Source: Coenobita brevimanus
Lineage: Eukaryota; Arthropoda; Malacostraca; Decapoda; Coenobitidae
Assembly (NCBI GenBank): GCA_032717465.1
Contig: CM064664.1
Location: forward strand, 2,050,969-2,114,968
Direction of reading: 5' to 3'
DNA length: 64,000 nucleotides
The translations under genes were made by a program, and so were the position numbers. Of this stretch, positions 21,601-31,700 are shown in pieces (the stretch's first letter is position 1; every line of letters begins with the position of its first letter). The notes beneath the pieces were generated by a model. The model searched no databases, was not told the origin of the DNA, and saw only the letters and a program-made list of their open reading frames with translations.

Positions 21601-22639
21601 CCGACTGGATGATGTGATTGATGGAATTGGAAATGCAGAGTTCGTTACTAAACTGGATTTATTGAAGGGCTACTATCAAGTTGCACTGACAGAGAGGGCT
21701 AAGAGGATTTCTGCCTTCATCACGGCAGATGGCTTGTATCAGTATAAGGTCATGAGTTTTGGCTTGAGGAACGCACCTGCCACCTTCCAACGTTTGGTAA
21801 ACAACGTCATCAGAGGACTGGAGGGAGTGCAGGCTTATCTGGATGATTTGGTGGTGGTTTCATCTACTTGGGAAGAACACATTGAACGACTCAGGGCACT
21901 GTTTACTAGACTGGCTGAGGCGGATCTTACCCTAAATCTTGCAAAGAGCGAGTTTGGACGTGCTACAGTAGTATTCCTGGGTCACGTGGTTGGGAAAGGT
22001 CATATTAAACCAGTCGACGCTAAAATAGACGCCATTCAGAACTTTCCACCACCTTCCGACCGCAAGTCCCTGTTACGTTTCCTGGGGATGGCTGGATATT
22101 ATAGAAGATTTTGTCCAAATTTTTCTCAGGTTGCTGCTCCGTTAACTGACCTCTCTAGTCCAAAGAAGATTTTCAAGTGGACAGCTGAATGTCAAACATC
22201 ATTTGAAAACATCCGAGCCTTGTTGTCCACTGCTCCAGTGCTGAGATCTCCAGACTTTGAGAAACCCTTCAGTCTACATGTGGATGCCAGTGATTCAGGA
22301 GCGGGTGCTGTTTTACTTCAGTCTGGAGAAGATGAAGTTTTGCATCCTGTGTGTTATATGTCAACCAAGTTTAAGAAGTATCAAAGGAACTATGCTACCA
22401 TTGAAAAGGAGCTCTTGGCATTGATACTAGCTTTAGAGAAATTTCATGTTTATGTAAGTAATGCAAGGTATCCAGTGATTGTTTACAGCGATCATAATCC
22501 ACTGAAGTTTCTAAACGGAATGGAAAACAGAAATCAGAGACTAATGAGGTGGTCATTGTTGATTCATCCATACAATTTAGAAATAAGGCATATCAAGGGG
22601 CAAGAGAATATCCTGGCTGATACTCTTTCTCGTGTTTAA
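18608..22639 (+). CDS. gag-pol polyprotein: gag C-part, zinc knuckle, PR, INT, RT, RNase H
   Basis: One frame of 1343 codons. It opens in gag (EFKRSVAADIRLYLDEREV, about 18868-18925) and has a CCHC knuckle CYYCKQPGHVIANC (about 19165-19210). Next is the protease with LRDTGASHSVV (about 19390-19420). The integrase comes next, with H-H-C-C zinc finger (HDGLGGHLG ... CQTCHTC, about 20110-20235) and core D-D-E residues near 20323 (IIDCVGP), 20498 (SDQGSNF) and 20610 (ALERFHQ). Only then comes reverse transcriptase: LVPKPDGSMRLCTDYRRVN (about 21510-21570) and YLDDLVVV (about 21835-21860). RNase H has LHVDASDSGAGAV (about 22275) and YSDHNPLKFL (about 22480), and the frame ends ADTLSRV. The annotated start is not a true initiation site; translation would come from gag upstream. 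Confidence 0.93.
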   Translation: MVGKAKTIFISLSEETCKDYTKVKEAVLKAYDLVPEAYRQRFRNLRKAESETYVEFAAEKERLFQRWIRSRNVKNYDDLKELFLLEEFKRSVAADIRLYLDEREVTTLSKAATLADNYALTHRTKLKPQNRYGQVGRRLGGCEESSDQGDKLKESQSVSKVLVNLPKHAKSSGSIKEPTALGSVHVCYYCKQPGHVIANCPKLAKKNAAKSESSLVLSTVKENGVTAVASSSDKTGSFGPFMFEGLVSSDSSLEISYSFQILRDTGASHSVVVKSAVPFIENSYTGEHVVLRGVGGVVTVPLARIYIESDLVQQYITVGVQDSPLPVDGVTFLLGNDIAGDRLVPDPVVTLVPCGYNPTEQLENENPYLFPSCAITRSMTTHRVYTGESSPEDEAVENEDDLGLDLSNLFKQTSINDSDEIKNLPITKEMLIRAQQEDPDLLKYFRQSYDEVDSPSGTCYFTRSNILMRKYRPTDVPANDQTSVLYQVVVPTVYRQDLIDLAHDGLGGHLGVRKTCSKLMRHFFWPKMKRDVSEYCQTCHTCQLVGRPNSVIPPAPLKPIEVVKEPFSHIIIDCVGPLPKTKSGNQYIFTIMCATTLYPECIPLRKISAKLIVKALTKFFTQYGIPRSIQSDQGSNFSSGLFQHVMHDLSIKQYFATAYHPESQGALERFHQTYKQMLRKYCLEAGKEWDEGIHLLLFAIRESKQESLGYAPFELVYGHEVRGPLKLVKESWVSEDNTMPLLQYVQKFRDRLNHIRNFARENLKGAQETMKEIFDRKAVERNFNPGDLVLAFLPLAKNALQAKYFGPYRVKEKVDSVNYVIETPDRGRKERRVHINLLKPYYCRGGGQIMVQHEVEVEDPEFFEADPLKLCNSELLSNFGPKLQHLSLRQSADLVNLMREFRGICGDVPRPCRGVMHDIILLDHTKPIKQASYRANPSQRKKLQEEVSFLISHDLAEPSDSEWASPCFLVPKPDGSMRLCTDYRRVNAVTLPDSFPLPRLDDVIDGIGNAEFVTKLDLLKGYYQVALTERAKRISAFITADGLYQYKVMSFGLRNAPATFQRLVNNVIRGLEGVQAYLDDLVVVSSTWEEHIERLRALFTRLAEADLTLNLAKSEFGRATVVFLGHVVGKGHIKPVDAKIDAIQNFPPPSDRKSLLRFLGMAGYYRRFCPNFSQVAAPLTDLSSPKKIFKWTAECQTSFENIRALLSTAPVLRSPDFEKPFSLHVDASDSGAGAVLLQSGEDEVLHPVCYMSTKFKKYQRNYATIEKELLALILALEKFHVYVSNARYPVIVYSDHNPLKFLNGMENRNQRLMRWSLLIHPYNLEIRHIKGQENILADTLSRV

Positions 22640-22731
22640 TACACTGAACTGTAAAGCTATATTCATAGGTACTAGGTTCATCTGGACTATGATAAAATTT
22701 ACCAGTAAATATTATCTTGGGGGGAAGGTGT

Positions 22732-23423
22732 CATGGACATGCTTACTAATTTTTGTGTGAGCTCTGCGCTTGGCAGGGTTCAATTGTTTTGTGTTTTAAT
22801 TGTTCTGTAATAAGTATTCATTATGAACTCGTTTATGAATTTAGTAATTCTCCAGTTTTGTGTTTATAATTATATTAACTTTAATATATTTTGTAGTAAG
22901 GTTGAAATTTTATATAATACAGTAGTTTGCAACATCTTAAAAGACCAATTGGTAACCTTGGGTAACTGATGGAGTCGAGGGAGGGAGCTGTTCGTCTGTG
23001 GCTCACTCCTTGACTGATCTGTGTGGTGTTAGCAACCCCTGAGACGAACAGCTCCTGCCTTCTGTTTCCTCGATTGTGTACAAGTGGTCCAGAGGTTTAC
23101 TTTATTTCATGTGGTCACCTTACAGCTAAGTTTATTGCTTAACCTTACCTTTTAATATTTATGTATTAGGGTATTACTGTTCTGCTTAACCAGTTAGGTT
23201 TTGACGAATTAGAGAAAAGCGAAGTTTCTCCCATTACTACTGCAAGCTTGTTTGGCAGTGTTAACCTTGGTGAGACTATTTAATGATTGTATAATGTGTA
23301 ATATATATCAAACTTTTTGCTCAGTTTTATATTCCTAATATGATTCGTTCACTTTTTACGGGTTACTTGTTTGGCCATGTTACAATTAGAATGTTCGTCC
23401 TCTAGACAGTAGAATTCGTAACA
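22732..23423 (+). repeat. 3' LTR of the Gmr1-like element
   Basis: See the 5' LTR. It is preceded by the polypurine tract at 22719-22730, and the three bases before the shared sequence (TGT, 22729-22731) probably belong to the true LTR start. Confidence 0.92.
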
Positions 23424-24300
23424 ATACGTCTACGTGTTTATATTTTAATCTTCACTCATTAAGATATCAAATACTTTGCATCCTTTAGCAAACTAATTCC
23501 CGTAGCCCGGTGGCAGAATAAGACATTATACAAAACTACAGCTTTCTCGTACTACTTCGTAACTAGCACCATTCTATATAGTATCAATTTCTTGTTATAA
23601 CTCAGCACTGAAGACAGAGATGGTAATTTTACTAACAAATGTGAAGAAGTAGCCTATACAACGAACACCAAAAATAGTGACAAAGGGCATGATTTCTAAT
23701 TATAGAAAACACTGATTGAGAAGAGCTTTCGGTAAAGAATTTGTCTAGATCTCGTAAGAATAAATGCCCAGACCACAGGACCATGCGCTGACGACACATG
23801 ATGCCCCTATTGCTGCCGGCACGGGAAACTTCGTACAAGGTTTAATTTTATTTATTTACTGATTTACAGCATACTACACACTAAAACTTTCAGGCTACTG
23901 TGACTAAACGTCAGTTGCCTACAGTCGTCTGGAGCTAGCTGGAATAAAATACTACAGTCGCAGTTACCAGAACCATGTACCAGTAACAACACAAAGGCTC
24001 CTATGATTCATCTTCAGCCGAATAAAACTGTCTGGCTTTAGCTGAAGTAAAATATTAGTTATCCGGACCATAACAGTTAAGAAATAAAGAGTAGCCTAAC
24101 AGATATCGCTGAGGAAGAGGTGTTACGAAACATTTAGGGTAAGCCAAGTGATTTGAGCCACCGAAAATACCTCCGATAACAGGCTTACAGTAATATTCTA
24201 CCATAAGTACATATCTATAGCAAATTTCATAAATCTGTACCTGGGTCCGGTAACGCACCTTTTTGTTCTGTTGTCGATATCTCCAGACGATTTAATTTAC
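23424..24300. other. Intron 2 sequence with fragments of dispersed repeats
   Basis: CGTAACTAGCACCAT with AGTATCAATTTCTT (about 23555-23595) recurs near 35540-35570 and 51815. CAGCCGAATAAAACTGTCTGG (about 24012-24035) belongs to the palindromic repeat family. No gene is seen. Confidence 0.5.
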
Positions 24301-27300
24301 CCTAGGACGGATTTTTCAACTACCCTCTGGTTGGAGGAGTAGACTGTAGCACCAGTCGAGCAGGGCAGTACTCCCGAGGTGGATGGAAAGCTGATGACAG
24401 GGAGTGCTGGAGCTCCCGTTTCATCAGCCCTCAGGACTAGTTCCTGACCATCCACCTTTGCTGAACTTTTTCAGTGTCTCAGTTACACAGAGAGTAGGCC
24501 AGCATGCTCTCCAGTACAAATTTCTCTAACTATCTTCACCAAACTACATGCACAGTACACACTACACTTCCTATTCAAAATTTACCCAAAATGGCGTCGT
24601 TTTACCAAGCCTCGGAGTCCCCAGGGGGGGGGGACCATAAATGCCCCCACCATCTGCCCCTCTCCCGGTGACGACTCAAGATGCCTGGAACCACTGTCTG
24701 ACTCTCTTCTTCTTCATTTCTGCAACATTCGCGGCCTTTCCTCTAACTTTCGCTCTGTTGAGCACCACCTCTCCTCCTCTAAACCTCACCTTCTTTTTCT
24801 AACGGAGACTCAGCTGTCTGAGGCAACTGACAGCAAACCCTTTTCTGTATCCTCCTACTTTCTCTATACTCATTTCAAAGCCAAAGGTGGCTGTTGTGTA
24901 TATATACGCAACGACTTATCTTGCTCTCGTGTTCCTGAACTTGATTCTTCTGAATTCTCCACACTCTGGCTTCGGCTTTCCTGTCATTCTCTGACTAAAT
25001 ATATCTGTGCTGTTTACTTATCCCCTAATTCTACTGACTATCAAAAATTCTTCGACTATCTTACTTCTACGATGGAACACATTCTATCCATTTCTCCTTT
25101 CTCTGAAATCTCCATTCTTGGAGATTTCAATGTTCACCACCACCTTTGGCTCTCCTCTCCTTTCACGGATCCACCTGGTGAACAAGCCTACATCTTTTCT
25201 ATCCTTAATGACCTAGAGCAGCTTGTACAGCACCCTACCCGTATCCCTGACCGCCTTGGAGAGAGCTCCAACATACTTGACCTCTTCCTCACAACTAATC
25301 CTTTTGCTTACTCTGTTAATCTTTTCTCTCCGTTGGGCTCCTCCGATCACAACCTTATTACCTTAACCTGTCCTATCACTCCGGTACGGCCTGTGGACCC
25401 TCCAGGGAAACGTCGTCTGTGGCATTTTGGAGCCGCAGACTGGGAGGCCCTCAGGCAGTACTTCTTTGATTTTCCCTGGAATGATTATTGCTTCCATGGC
25501 CGTGAGCCATCTGAGTGTGCCTTGCGCATTACGGAGGTTATTCTCTCGGGCATGGAAGCATACATTCCTTTCTCATATCCTTTGACTAATGCAAGAAAGC
25601 CTTGGTTTAATCACGCTTGTTCTAATGCTGTCCGCAACAAGGAGAGGGCCTACAAAAGGTACCGGAGCCAACCCACCCCTGAATCACATCATCTTTACGT
25701 TTCTGCCCGGAATCGTGCTAAGTCTGTTCTTCGCTCTACTAAAAATAATTTCATCCATACTAAATGCTGTCAACTCTCCAACTCGAATTCTTCCCGCTCC
25801 TTCTGGCATCTTGCCAAAAATCTTTCTAACAACTTTACCTCATCATCCTTCCCTCCTCTTTTCTACTCTGATGGTTCTGTAGCTATTTCTTCTACTGATA
25901 AAGCAGATCTCTTCGCACAGACTTTCTCCTCCAATTCTACCTTAGACGATTCCGGTGCTGTTCCTCCATCACTTCCCCCTCTGACTTCCTCATGGCTGAC
26001 ATTAAAATTTCTTCAGTTGATGTATTTTCTGCCATCACTGGCCTCAGTACTAACAAGGCATATGGGCCTGATGGGGTCCCTCCTGTTGTTCTCAAGAACT
26101 GTGCTTCTGTGCTTACACCCTGCCTAGGCAAACTCTTTCGTCTTTGTCTGTCAACTTGTACCTTTCCTTCTTGCTGGAAGTTTGCTCTCATTCAGCCAGT
26201 CCCAAAGAAGGGTGACCACTCCCAACCCTCCAACTATCGTCCAATTGCTTTAACGTCCTGTATTTCAAAAGTTTTCGAGTCAATTCTTAATAGAAAAATT
26301 TTAAGGCATCTTTCCTATCACAACCTTCTTTTCGATCGTCAGTATGGGTTCCGTCAGGGACGCTCCACTGGCGATCTTCTCACCTACCTTTCAGACTCCT
26401 GGTCATCCTCCTTTCGGGACTTTGGCGAAAGCTTTGCCATTGCACTTGACATCTCAAAGGCTTTCGATCGAGTCTGGCATAAATCTTTAATTTCCAAACT
26501 GCCCTCCTACGGTTTCTATCCTTCTATCTGTGCCTTCATCGCTAGCTTCCTTTCTGGTCGTTCTATAGCCGCTGTTATAGACGGCCATCGTTCTTCTCCT
26601 AGATCTATCAACAGTGGTGTTCCTCAGGGCTCTGTCCTATCACCAACTCTCTTCCTTTTATTCATCAATGATCTTCTAAGCTGTACATCTAACCCTATCC
26701 ACTCATACGCTGATGACTCCACCCTTCACCTTTCCATTCGGTTCCCGCAACGCCCATCTCAACAGTTACTTCAACAAACAAGGGATGAGGCTATGGCACA
26801 CCTAATGTCTGACTTGACTCGTATCTCTGACTGGGGTAAAAATAATATGGTTGTCTTTAATGCATCTAAGACTCAGTTCTTACACCTATCAACCCGACAA
26901 AATCTTCCACAGGTATACCCACTAATGTTTAATAATATTCAGCTTAATCCTACATCATCCTTGAACATGCTTGGGGTTTCATTTACTCAGGACTTATCTT
27001 GGAAAGATCATATTACATCTCTTGTAAAATCTGCTTCCAAGAGATTGGGTGTGCTAAGCCGACTCCGCTCTTTCTTTACCCCTGCGCAATTGTTGACTCT
27101 ATACAGGGGTTTTATCCGCCCCTGTGTGGAGTACAACTCTCATGTGTGGGGAGGCTCCCCTCATACAGCTCTTCTCAATAGGGTGGAGTCAAAGGCTTTT
27201 CGTCTCATTAACTCTCCTCCTCTTACTGACTCCCTTCAACCTCTCTCTCTTCGCCGCACTGTTGCATCTTTATCTCTTTTCTATCGCTACTTTAATGGTC

Positions 27301-27646
27301 ACTGCTCCTCTGAACTGTCTGCTTGCATTCCTCCACCTCTACGACGGGCGCGTAGCACCCGTCTGGCAGCAGACTCTCATCCTTTTTCTGTCCAACTCTC
27401 TAATGCAAGAATTAACCGTTACTCCCAGTCTTTCATTTATGCAACTGGTCAACTCTGGAACTGTCTCCCTCTGTCTGTATTTCCTGCTGCCTATGATCTC
27501 CAGTCTTTCAAACGCAGTGTGTCCAGGCATCTCAAAATGATCGGATCTTGAATTTGGCTCTATATTGTATTTTGTTTTTCTCTTGGAGGGAACTGTTACT
27601 GCGGGCTCATGGCCTTTGGTTCCTTCTTCCTCGCATAAAAAAAAAA
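24300..27646 (+). mobile_element. Jockey/CR1-type non-LTR retrotransposon, near full length
   Basis: It has an apparent 5' leader (about 24300-24590, left border not provable), one long endonuclease-reverse transcriptase reading region, a short 3' UTR (TTGGAGGGAACTGTTACTGC...) and a 15-base A tail at 27632-27646. A decayed copy at 37310-39771 shares the 3' UTR and A tail. An A tail and a single EN-RT protein of this shape fit the Jockey/CR1 group. Confidence 0.85.
24590..27551 (+). pseudogene. LINE endonuclease-reverse transcriptase with two homopolymer frame breaks
   Basis: The APE-type endonuclease shows CNIRGL (about 24721), LFLTETQLS (about 24790-24820), LGDFNVHH (about 25117-25140) and SSDHN (about 25338-25352). 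It would nick target DNA. The reverse transcriptase has PVPKKGDHSQPSNYRPIAL (about 26197-26250), ALDISKAFDRVW (about 26443-26480), GVPQGSVLSP (about 26620-26645) and YADDS (about 26705-26720), and a C-terminal domain ending KMIGS. Frame breaks lie in the G run near 24625-24634, just after a candidate ATG at 24590, and in a C run near 25974-25980. In the sister copy the second run has one more C, which keeps the frame, so the lesion here is a one-base loss. Otherwise it is open throughout. Confidence 0.88.
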
Positions 27647-28120
27647 AAAAAGAAAGCTTTCCTAAACCGAATGAAATAGGCTGTTTACAGCATGATTAAG
27701 ACAAAAATGACGACATCGGGTTGAATGGCTTAAGTATGAAGTTATTTTTGCGAGTGAGGGTCAAGTTTCTACTAATACCTAAACTACAGGTGGTCCATAT
27801 AGTACGCTTCAAACTGTTATGTGCTGAAAAGGCGAATCAGTCACCGTTACAAGTGTCAACCCTGCATCATTTCCTATACTTTCCATAACCCACTTCATTC
27901 TTTATGGTCTTTTGTTATTCTTACCTACATAGTTAATAACTAATTTCATAAAGCAGCCCAAGTTTTTCTCCGTTCACCAGCAGACTACACCACACAAGAC
28001 TATAAAGCGGAATATTCGAACACCTTGTATACAGTATGATGAAAATGAACTTATGACGACCCACCTGCTCCACATATGATAAATTCCCTTTCAACAGATG
28101 ACGCATTTGTTTTTAATCTT
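27647..28120. other. Intron 2 sequence, no gene seen
   Basis: I recognise no element or exon here. Confidence 0.4.
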
Positions 28121-28126
28121 ATTCTT

Positions 28127-28345
28127 GGTAAACTATCTATCTATCTATTGCCAGACGCCACAATCCCGTAAGGGGTGGCCATTTAACTTTGAGTTATTTG
28201 TTTTATGGGGAGGGACACTAATCCTCCACCAACCCACATGTTGACACGTAGGGATCACGTATGGTTTGGTTATATGGTTACCACTCAGCGTAGTAAATGG
28301 TTTCTTGGCTTACAGGAAACCATTTGGCTTGTCACTCAATGTAAA
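28127..28345 (-). mobile_element. SINE-like repeat with RTE-type 3' tail
   Basis: On the minus strand the 3' part reads GGCCACCCCTTACGGGATTG, then TGGCGTCTGGCAATAGATAG with a (GATA)n tail. This end is nearly the same as the 3' end of the RTE LINEs at 43636 and 58080. The body (GGTTGGTGGAGGATTAGTG...) also occurs at 63016-63140 but not in the LINEs. It is therefore probably a SINE mobilised through the LINE tail. Confidence 0.75.
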
Positions 28346-28569
28346 GCCACCTGTATAGGAAAGAAAAGCAATAAGAAGTGACAGGAAAGATGGGAGAAAT
28401 ATGAAGAGAGGAGGGCAGGCACAGAAAAAGAATGGTAAAGGCTAAGGAAGAAGTAGGCAGCTCCACATCAAGTGAGTGGATTCTTGGTAAACGCAGATGA
28501 TAATCATTACTCATCTTAGAAAATGGCCTCAGTAGTGAAGGGGCTAATGGAGGTTGTGTTTACGCTAAA

Positions 28570-28590
28570 AAAAAAAAAAAAAAAAAAACG
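28570..28590. repeat. A homopolymer
   Basis: A run of about 20 A in a segment related to the palindromic repeat family (to about 28640). Confidence 0.6.
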
Positions 28591-28712
28591 CGCTTAAACG
28601 AAATCAAATCGACTGGAAATAACTAGCGAGAATATGAGTAATACAAAGGCATCATCGTCCTGAAGGGATTTATGTTATTCAATACAGCACATCTGCTTTG
28701 CTGGCCTTGACT

Positions 28713-28771
<59 letters not shown>
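28585..28771. repeat. Palindromic-repeat arm fused to (CA)n microsatellite
   Basis: ACTGGAAATAACTAGCGAGAAT, then GGGATTTATGTTATTCAATAC, then CACATCTGCTTTGCTGGCC and (CA)n. The same order recurs in several tandem units at 32886-33250. Confidence 0.65.
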
Positions 28772-28776
<5 letters not shown>

Positions 28777-29355
28777 ACATTTGCAAACAATGCCTTTCAT
28801 TTTCACGGTTTTCAGTCCTAGACCCTAGACTTTTTTATTTATTTATTCTTTTGTTCTAAGTCTTGCTATCCCAGACGATTAGTTTGGAACAGGAGAGCCT
28901 CTAGTAATAGGATCGTACTAAGGCTGTATAACAAAATTATAATGTTAAAATATGTCCTCTTCCTGCAAGGCTGAAAGATCTATGTAATCGTGTGAGTCCA
29001 TGAATGTCTGTCCTCACTACAGTAATATTGATAAAGGGTTATACTGTCTAGGTCTCTATCTGTCTATATATCTACCTATTTGTCTATCTATCTATCTACC
29101 TATATATAAATCTGTCTGCTTGTCTATATCTTTTAGCTGTCTGTTTATCTGCCTATCTTTTCTATCAATTTATCTGTCTTTGGAACTGATAAGTCTGACT
29201 GGATAGACGATTAGGTTTTGTGGTGCTAATAAAGCAGCATCCTACATTACGAACTCGGACTCGTGGAAAAAAAACAATACCGGGTAGATCTGTTTGAGGA
29301 CTGAGTGAACATGAATTATTTTAGCTAAACTTCAGGAGGACGTGACATTATACTT
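28772..29355. other. Intron 2 sequence with (TCTA)n-like stretch
   Basis: An imperfect (ATCT/GTCT)n stretch lies at about 29050-29190. No exon is seen. Confidence 0.5.
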
Positions 29356-29367
29356 ATCCCCTTCTGC

Positions 29368-29403
<36 letters not shown>

Positions 29404-29416
29404 ATTATTATTACTG

Positions 29417-29448
<32 letters not shown>

Positions 29449-29486
29449 GCTGCTGCTACAGTTACTATTATTATTATTATTTTATC
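29368..29486. repeat. Compound trinucleotide microsatellite
   Basis: (GAT)n, then (TTA)n, (CTA)n, (CTG)n and (TTA)n in succession. Confidence 0.95.
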
Positions 29487-29739
29487 CTTGTTGCTTGTAG
29501 AGGATTTCGTTCATCTAAAGAAAGATCACTAGTCAGTTTATTTTCATTTGAGGGAACCGGGCCGCCCTCACAAGTTATATTCAAAGTAGTGGTTATATGA
29601 AATTCGATGAGGCTTGGCTATGACGTAGGAATGAGTCTCCTTGATTAGAAGCCAAATTTTCCCTCCAGTCTGACTACTGTACACTTGGACACCGATTGGG
29701 CTGAATGGAGCTGAGGATGTTTGTCAGATGAGAGTAAAT

Positions 29740-30110
29740 GCGGAATAATAATGAAGGGGTTACTGAAGGCTATATCTGACCTCAGCAGTTCTGCGAAAAA
29801 CTAAACTATCCTAAATCTGAATAAAATTGTCTGAAAACAGCAGGAATGAAATATAGGTGAGGAAGGGTTAACTGTTTTAACTGGCAATTAACCTCTCCAG
29901 TAGGATTATACCATTTCCATTTTATTCTTGTTATTGCCAAACTATTCTTTATTGAGCTCAGGTCAAGCTTCTGACAGTGAGTAGGTTAACAATTTGTATT
30001 GGCATTAGCCTCTCCAGTAGCGATTATGCCTTTTCCGTTTTATTTTTGTTAATGCCAGACCATTTTTTACAGAGCTCACGACAGCCTTCTAGCAGTGCCA
30101 TTTTTTACCA
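29740..30110. repeat. Palindromic repeat family fragments, with a tandem duplication
   Basis: GGGGTTACTGAAGGCTATATC and CTGAATAAAATTGTCTG (about 29755-29850) are family words. The left-arm type sequence CCTCTCCAGTAG...TTGTTATTGCCAAAC...GAGCTCA then occurs twice in tandem, about 117 bp apart (about 29890 and 30007). Confidence 0.65.
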
Positions 30111-30125
30111 TTTTTTGCCATTTCA

Positions 30126-30173
<48 letters not shown>
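30126..30173. repeat. (TA)n microsatellite
   Basis: A pure TA run of about 24 units. Confidence 0.95.
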
Positions 30174-30176
<3 letters not shown>

Positions 30177-30334
30177 TGATAATTTTGTTTGGCCCAAGAA
30201 TGATCAAAATATCCTAATGGCCCTTAATAGGAGAAAGGTTCTCCACCCCTGAGCTTCTATAGCTCAGTTCTCCAGTTCGAAGTCTCTCCAAAAGGAATAA
30301 AATCATCAATAGGTTGCAAACACTCTAACCTCTT

Positions 30335-30850
30335 CACACTGAGGATGTCTTGTTCATTGTATTCTTGATACCAAGAGGCAATTTTGCTAAGTTTGGGAAA
30401 GATTTTTAAGTAGAGAGGTTAGATATAGCCTTAGCATCGATGGTATCACAATGAAATACTTCAATAATTCGTGAGTGTGCTTAAAGGGAAACGAAAGAAG
30501 GAACTCCCTGGTGGTACGGTGTCTGTGTTGTGTGTTGTGTTCGGTGGTGCTGTGTAGTGTGCTGTGCTGTGGCATCGATAATGTCACTAAAATCCAACAG
30601 GTACACCCGCTTCTAAATATACATCTCTGTATCGGAGGGATTTACCTGTTCTTCTTGGAAACATTTTTGTCTTTTTAATTCTCGCAACCTCTGTCCAATT
30701 TCATTCAGTTTGGAGGAGATCTATTGGCCTGAAAGGGTTAATGAAATCTGTCTACTTCCTTCAGTTCGCGAAATCTGTCCTAAGCTAAAGAAAATATTCT
30801 GAAGGTTGCAAAAATTAACTATGTCATCAGATTAAATGAAATTAATCCTA
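30335..30850. repeat. Palindromic repeat family, two partial copies
   Basis: The left arm (CTCTTCACACTGAGGATGTC...) lies at about 30330-30435. A second copy (GAAAGGGTTAATGAAATCTG...AAGAAAATATTCTGAAGGTTGC...ATGTCATCAGATT) lies at about 30690-30845, immediately before exon 2. Confidence 0.6.
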
Positions 30851-30896
30851 TGACCACATATAGGCAGCCTAGCAGAGAGAGAGAGAGAGTACTTAC

Positions 30897-30983
30897 CTGA
30901 GCCATGAACCTCCAGCGTCACGCCTCCAATATCATTCATCCAGTACGGGGTCCTCCAACTGACATGGCCACCCTCCACACACC
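30897..30983 (-). CDS. Fibrocystin-L-like gene, exon 2
   Basis: Minus-strand acceptor ATTATCGTACAG, 87 open bases (2 + 28 codons + 1) and donor GTAAGTACTC. The product is CVEGGHVSWRTPYWMNDIGG followed by VTLEVHGS. This is the first strand of an IPT/TIG domain: the V..RTP....GG.TL.V.G pattern matches V.EI.P..GSI.G.T.LTI.G in fibrocystin-L. Phase 1 at both ends joins it to exon 1 and exon 3 without a frame error. The cysteine at the start would follow the signal-peptide cleavage site. Confidence 0.83.
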
Positions 30984-31354
30984 CTGTACGATAATAATAG
31001 TAGTAGTAGTAGTAAACATCATCATCATCATCATAATGATAATAACAATAAATAATAATGATAAGAATAAGAATAAATATGCATTAATTCATTATCCATG
31101 AAACACACCATTAAAGCAAATTAGCTCTAATACTCGTAAAACAGAGAACCGTAATTGCTCAGTAAGCTGTCACCGGATGTAGTCATGTCAGCCGGATTAT
31201 ATCCAGGTAACCGTAACAACGTTGGACAACGGTAACCAAGGGTCTCCACAGCCGATTTGTTACAATGAAATTAATCCTTAACATGGTATGCTTCTTGGAC
31301 AAAGTACTGAAATCACTAAGGATGCCACGGTAACAGTTCTAATAATGCTCATAT

Positions 31355-31575
31355 TAACTCCTTCAGTGCGGTGACATGTTTCATGATTGTTTATTGCTAC
31401 CTGCAGGTGATCATATTTACTTTTCGATAGGCTTCTTGTAAGGAAAGGTAAATGAAGGCTATATCTAACTCCTCCCGTTCAAAATGTCCCTCTTAAACTG
31501 GCTATACGAGCAAGACGCCAAGAGATAGCAAGAATAAACTAAAGATGTCATTAGACTGAAGGGATAATGGCTCGT
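31355..31575. repeat. Palindromic repeat family, near-complete copy
   Basis: TTAACTCCTTCAGTGCGGTGAC opens the copy. GTCATTAGACTGAAGGGATAA closes it as an inverted match. Between them are TAAATGAAGGCTATATCTAAC and TCTTAAACTGGCTATACGAG. It lies within intron 1, between the signal-peptide exon and exon 2. Confidence 0.75.
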
Positions 31576-31700
31576 GCAATCGCCAACACAACCAAGGGCA
31601 ACAGGGAGAAAAAAACAGGAGGGTAATCTCCTTGGTTAGCATTTTAACAACAAGCATCGACTGTGGAGTGACCTTAAGGCAACTGGTATACAGGACTTAC

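Larger units (their letters stand above)
17214..23423 (+). mobile_element. Gmr1-like Ty3/gypsy LTR retrotransposon, near full length
   Basis: Two direct repeats of 692 bp (17214-17905 and 22732-23423) look identical by eye and bracket a 4.8-kb interior with gag and pol. The shared ends are CATGGACATGC and ATTCGTAACA. A primer-binding-site-like TGGGGGCCCGTCACGGG follows the left LTR (17908-17924) and a polypurine tract GGGGGGAAGGTG precedes the right one. Integrase lies before reverse transcriptase, the order of the Gmr1 group and not of ordinary Ty3/gypsy. The right LTR is preceded by TGT, making a proper TGTCATGG start, whereas the left LTR begins at CATGG after AGA. No target duplication is seen, so the left edge may be damaged or recombined. 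It sits in intron 2 of the host gene in antisense orientation. Confidence 0.92.
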
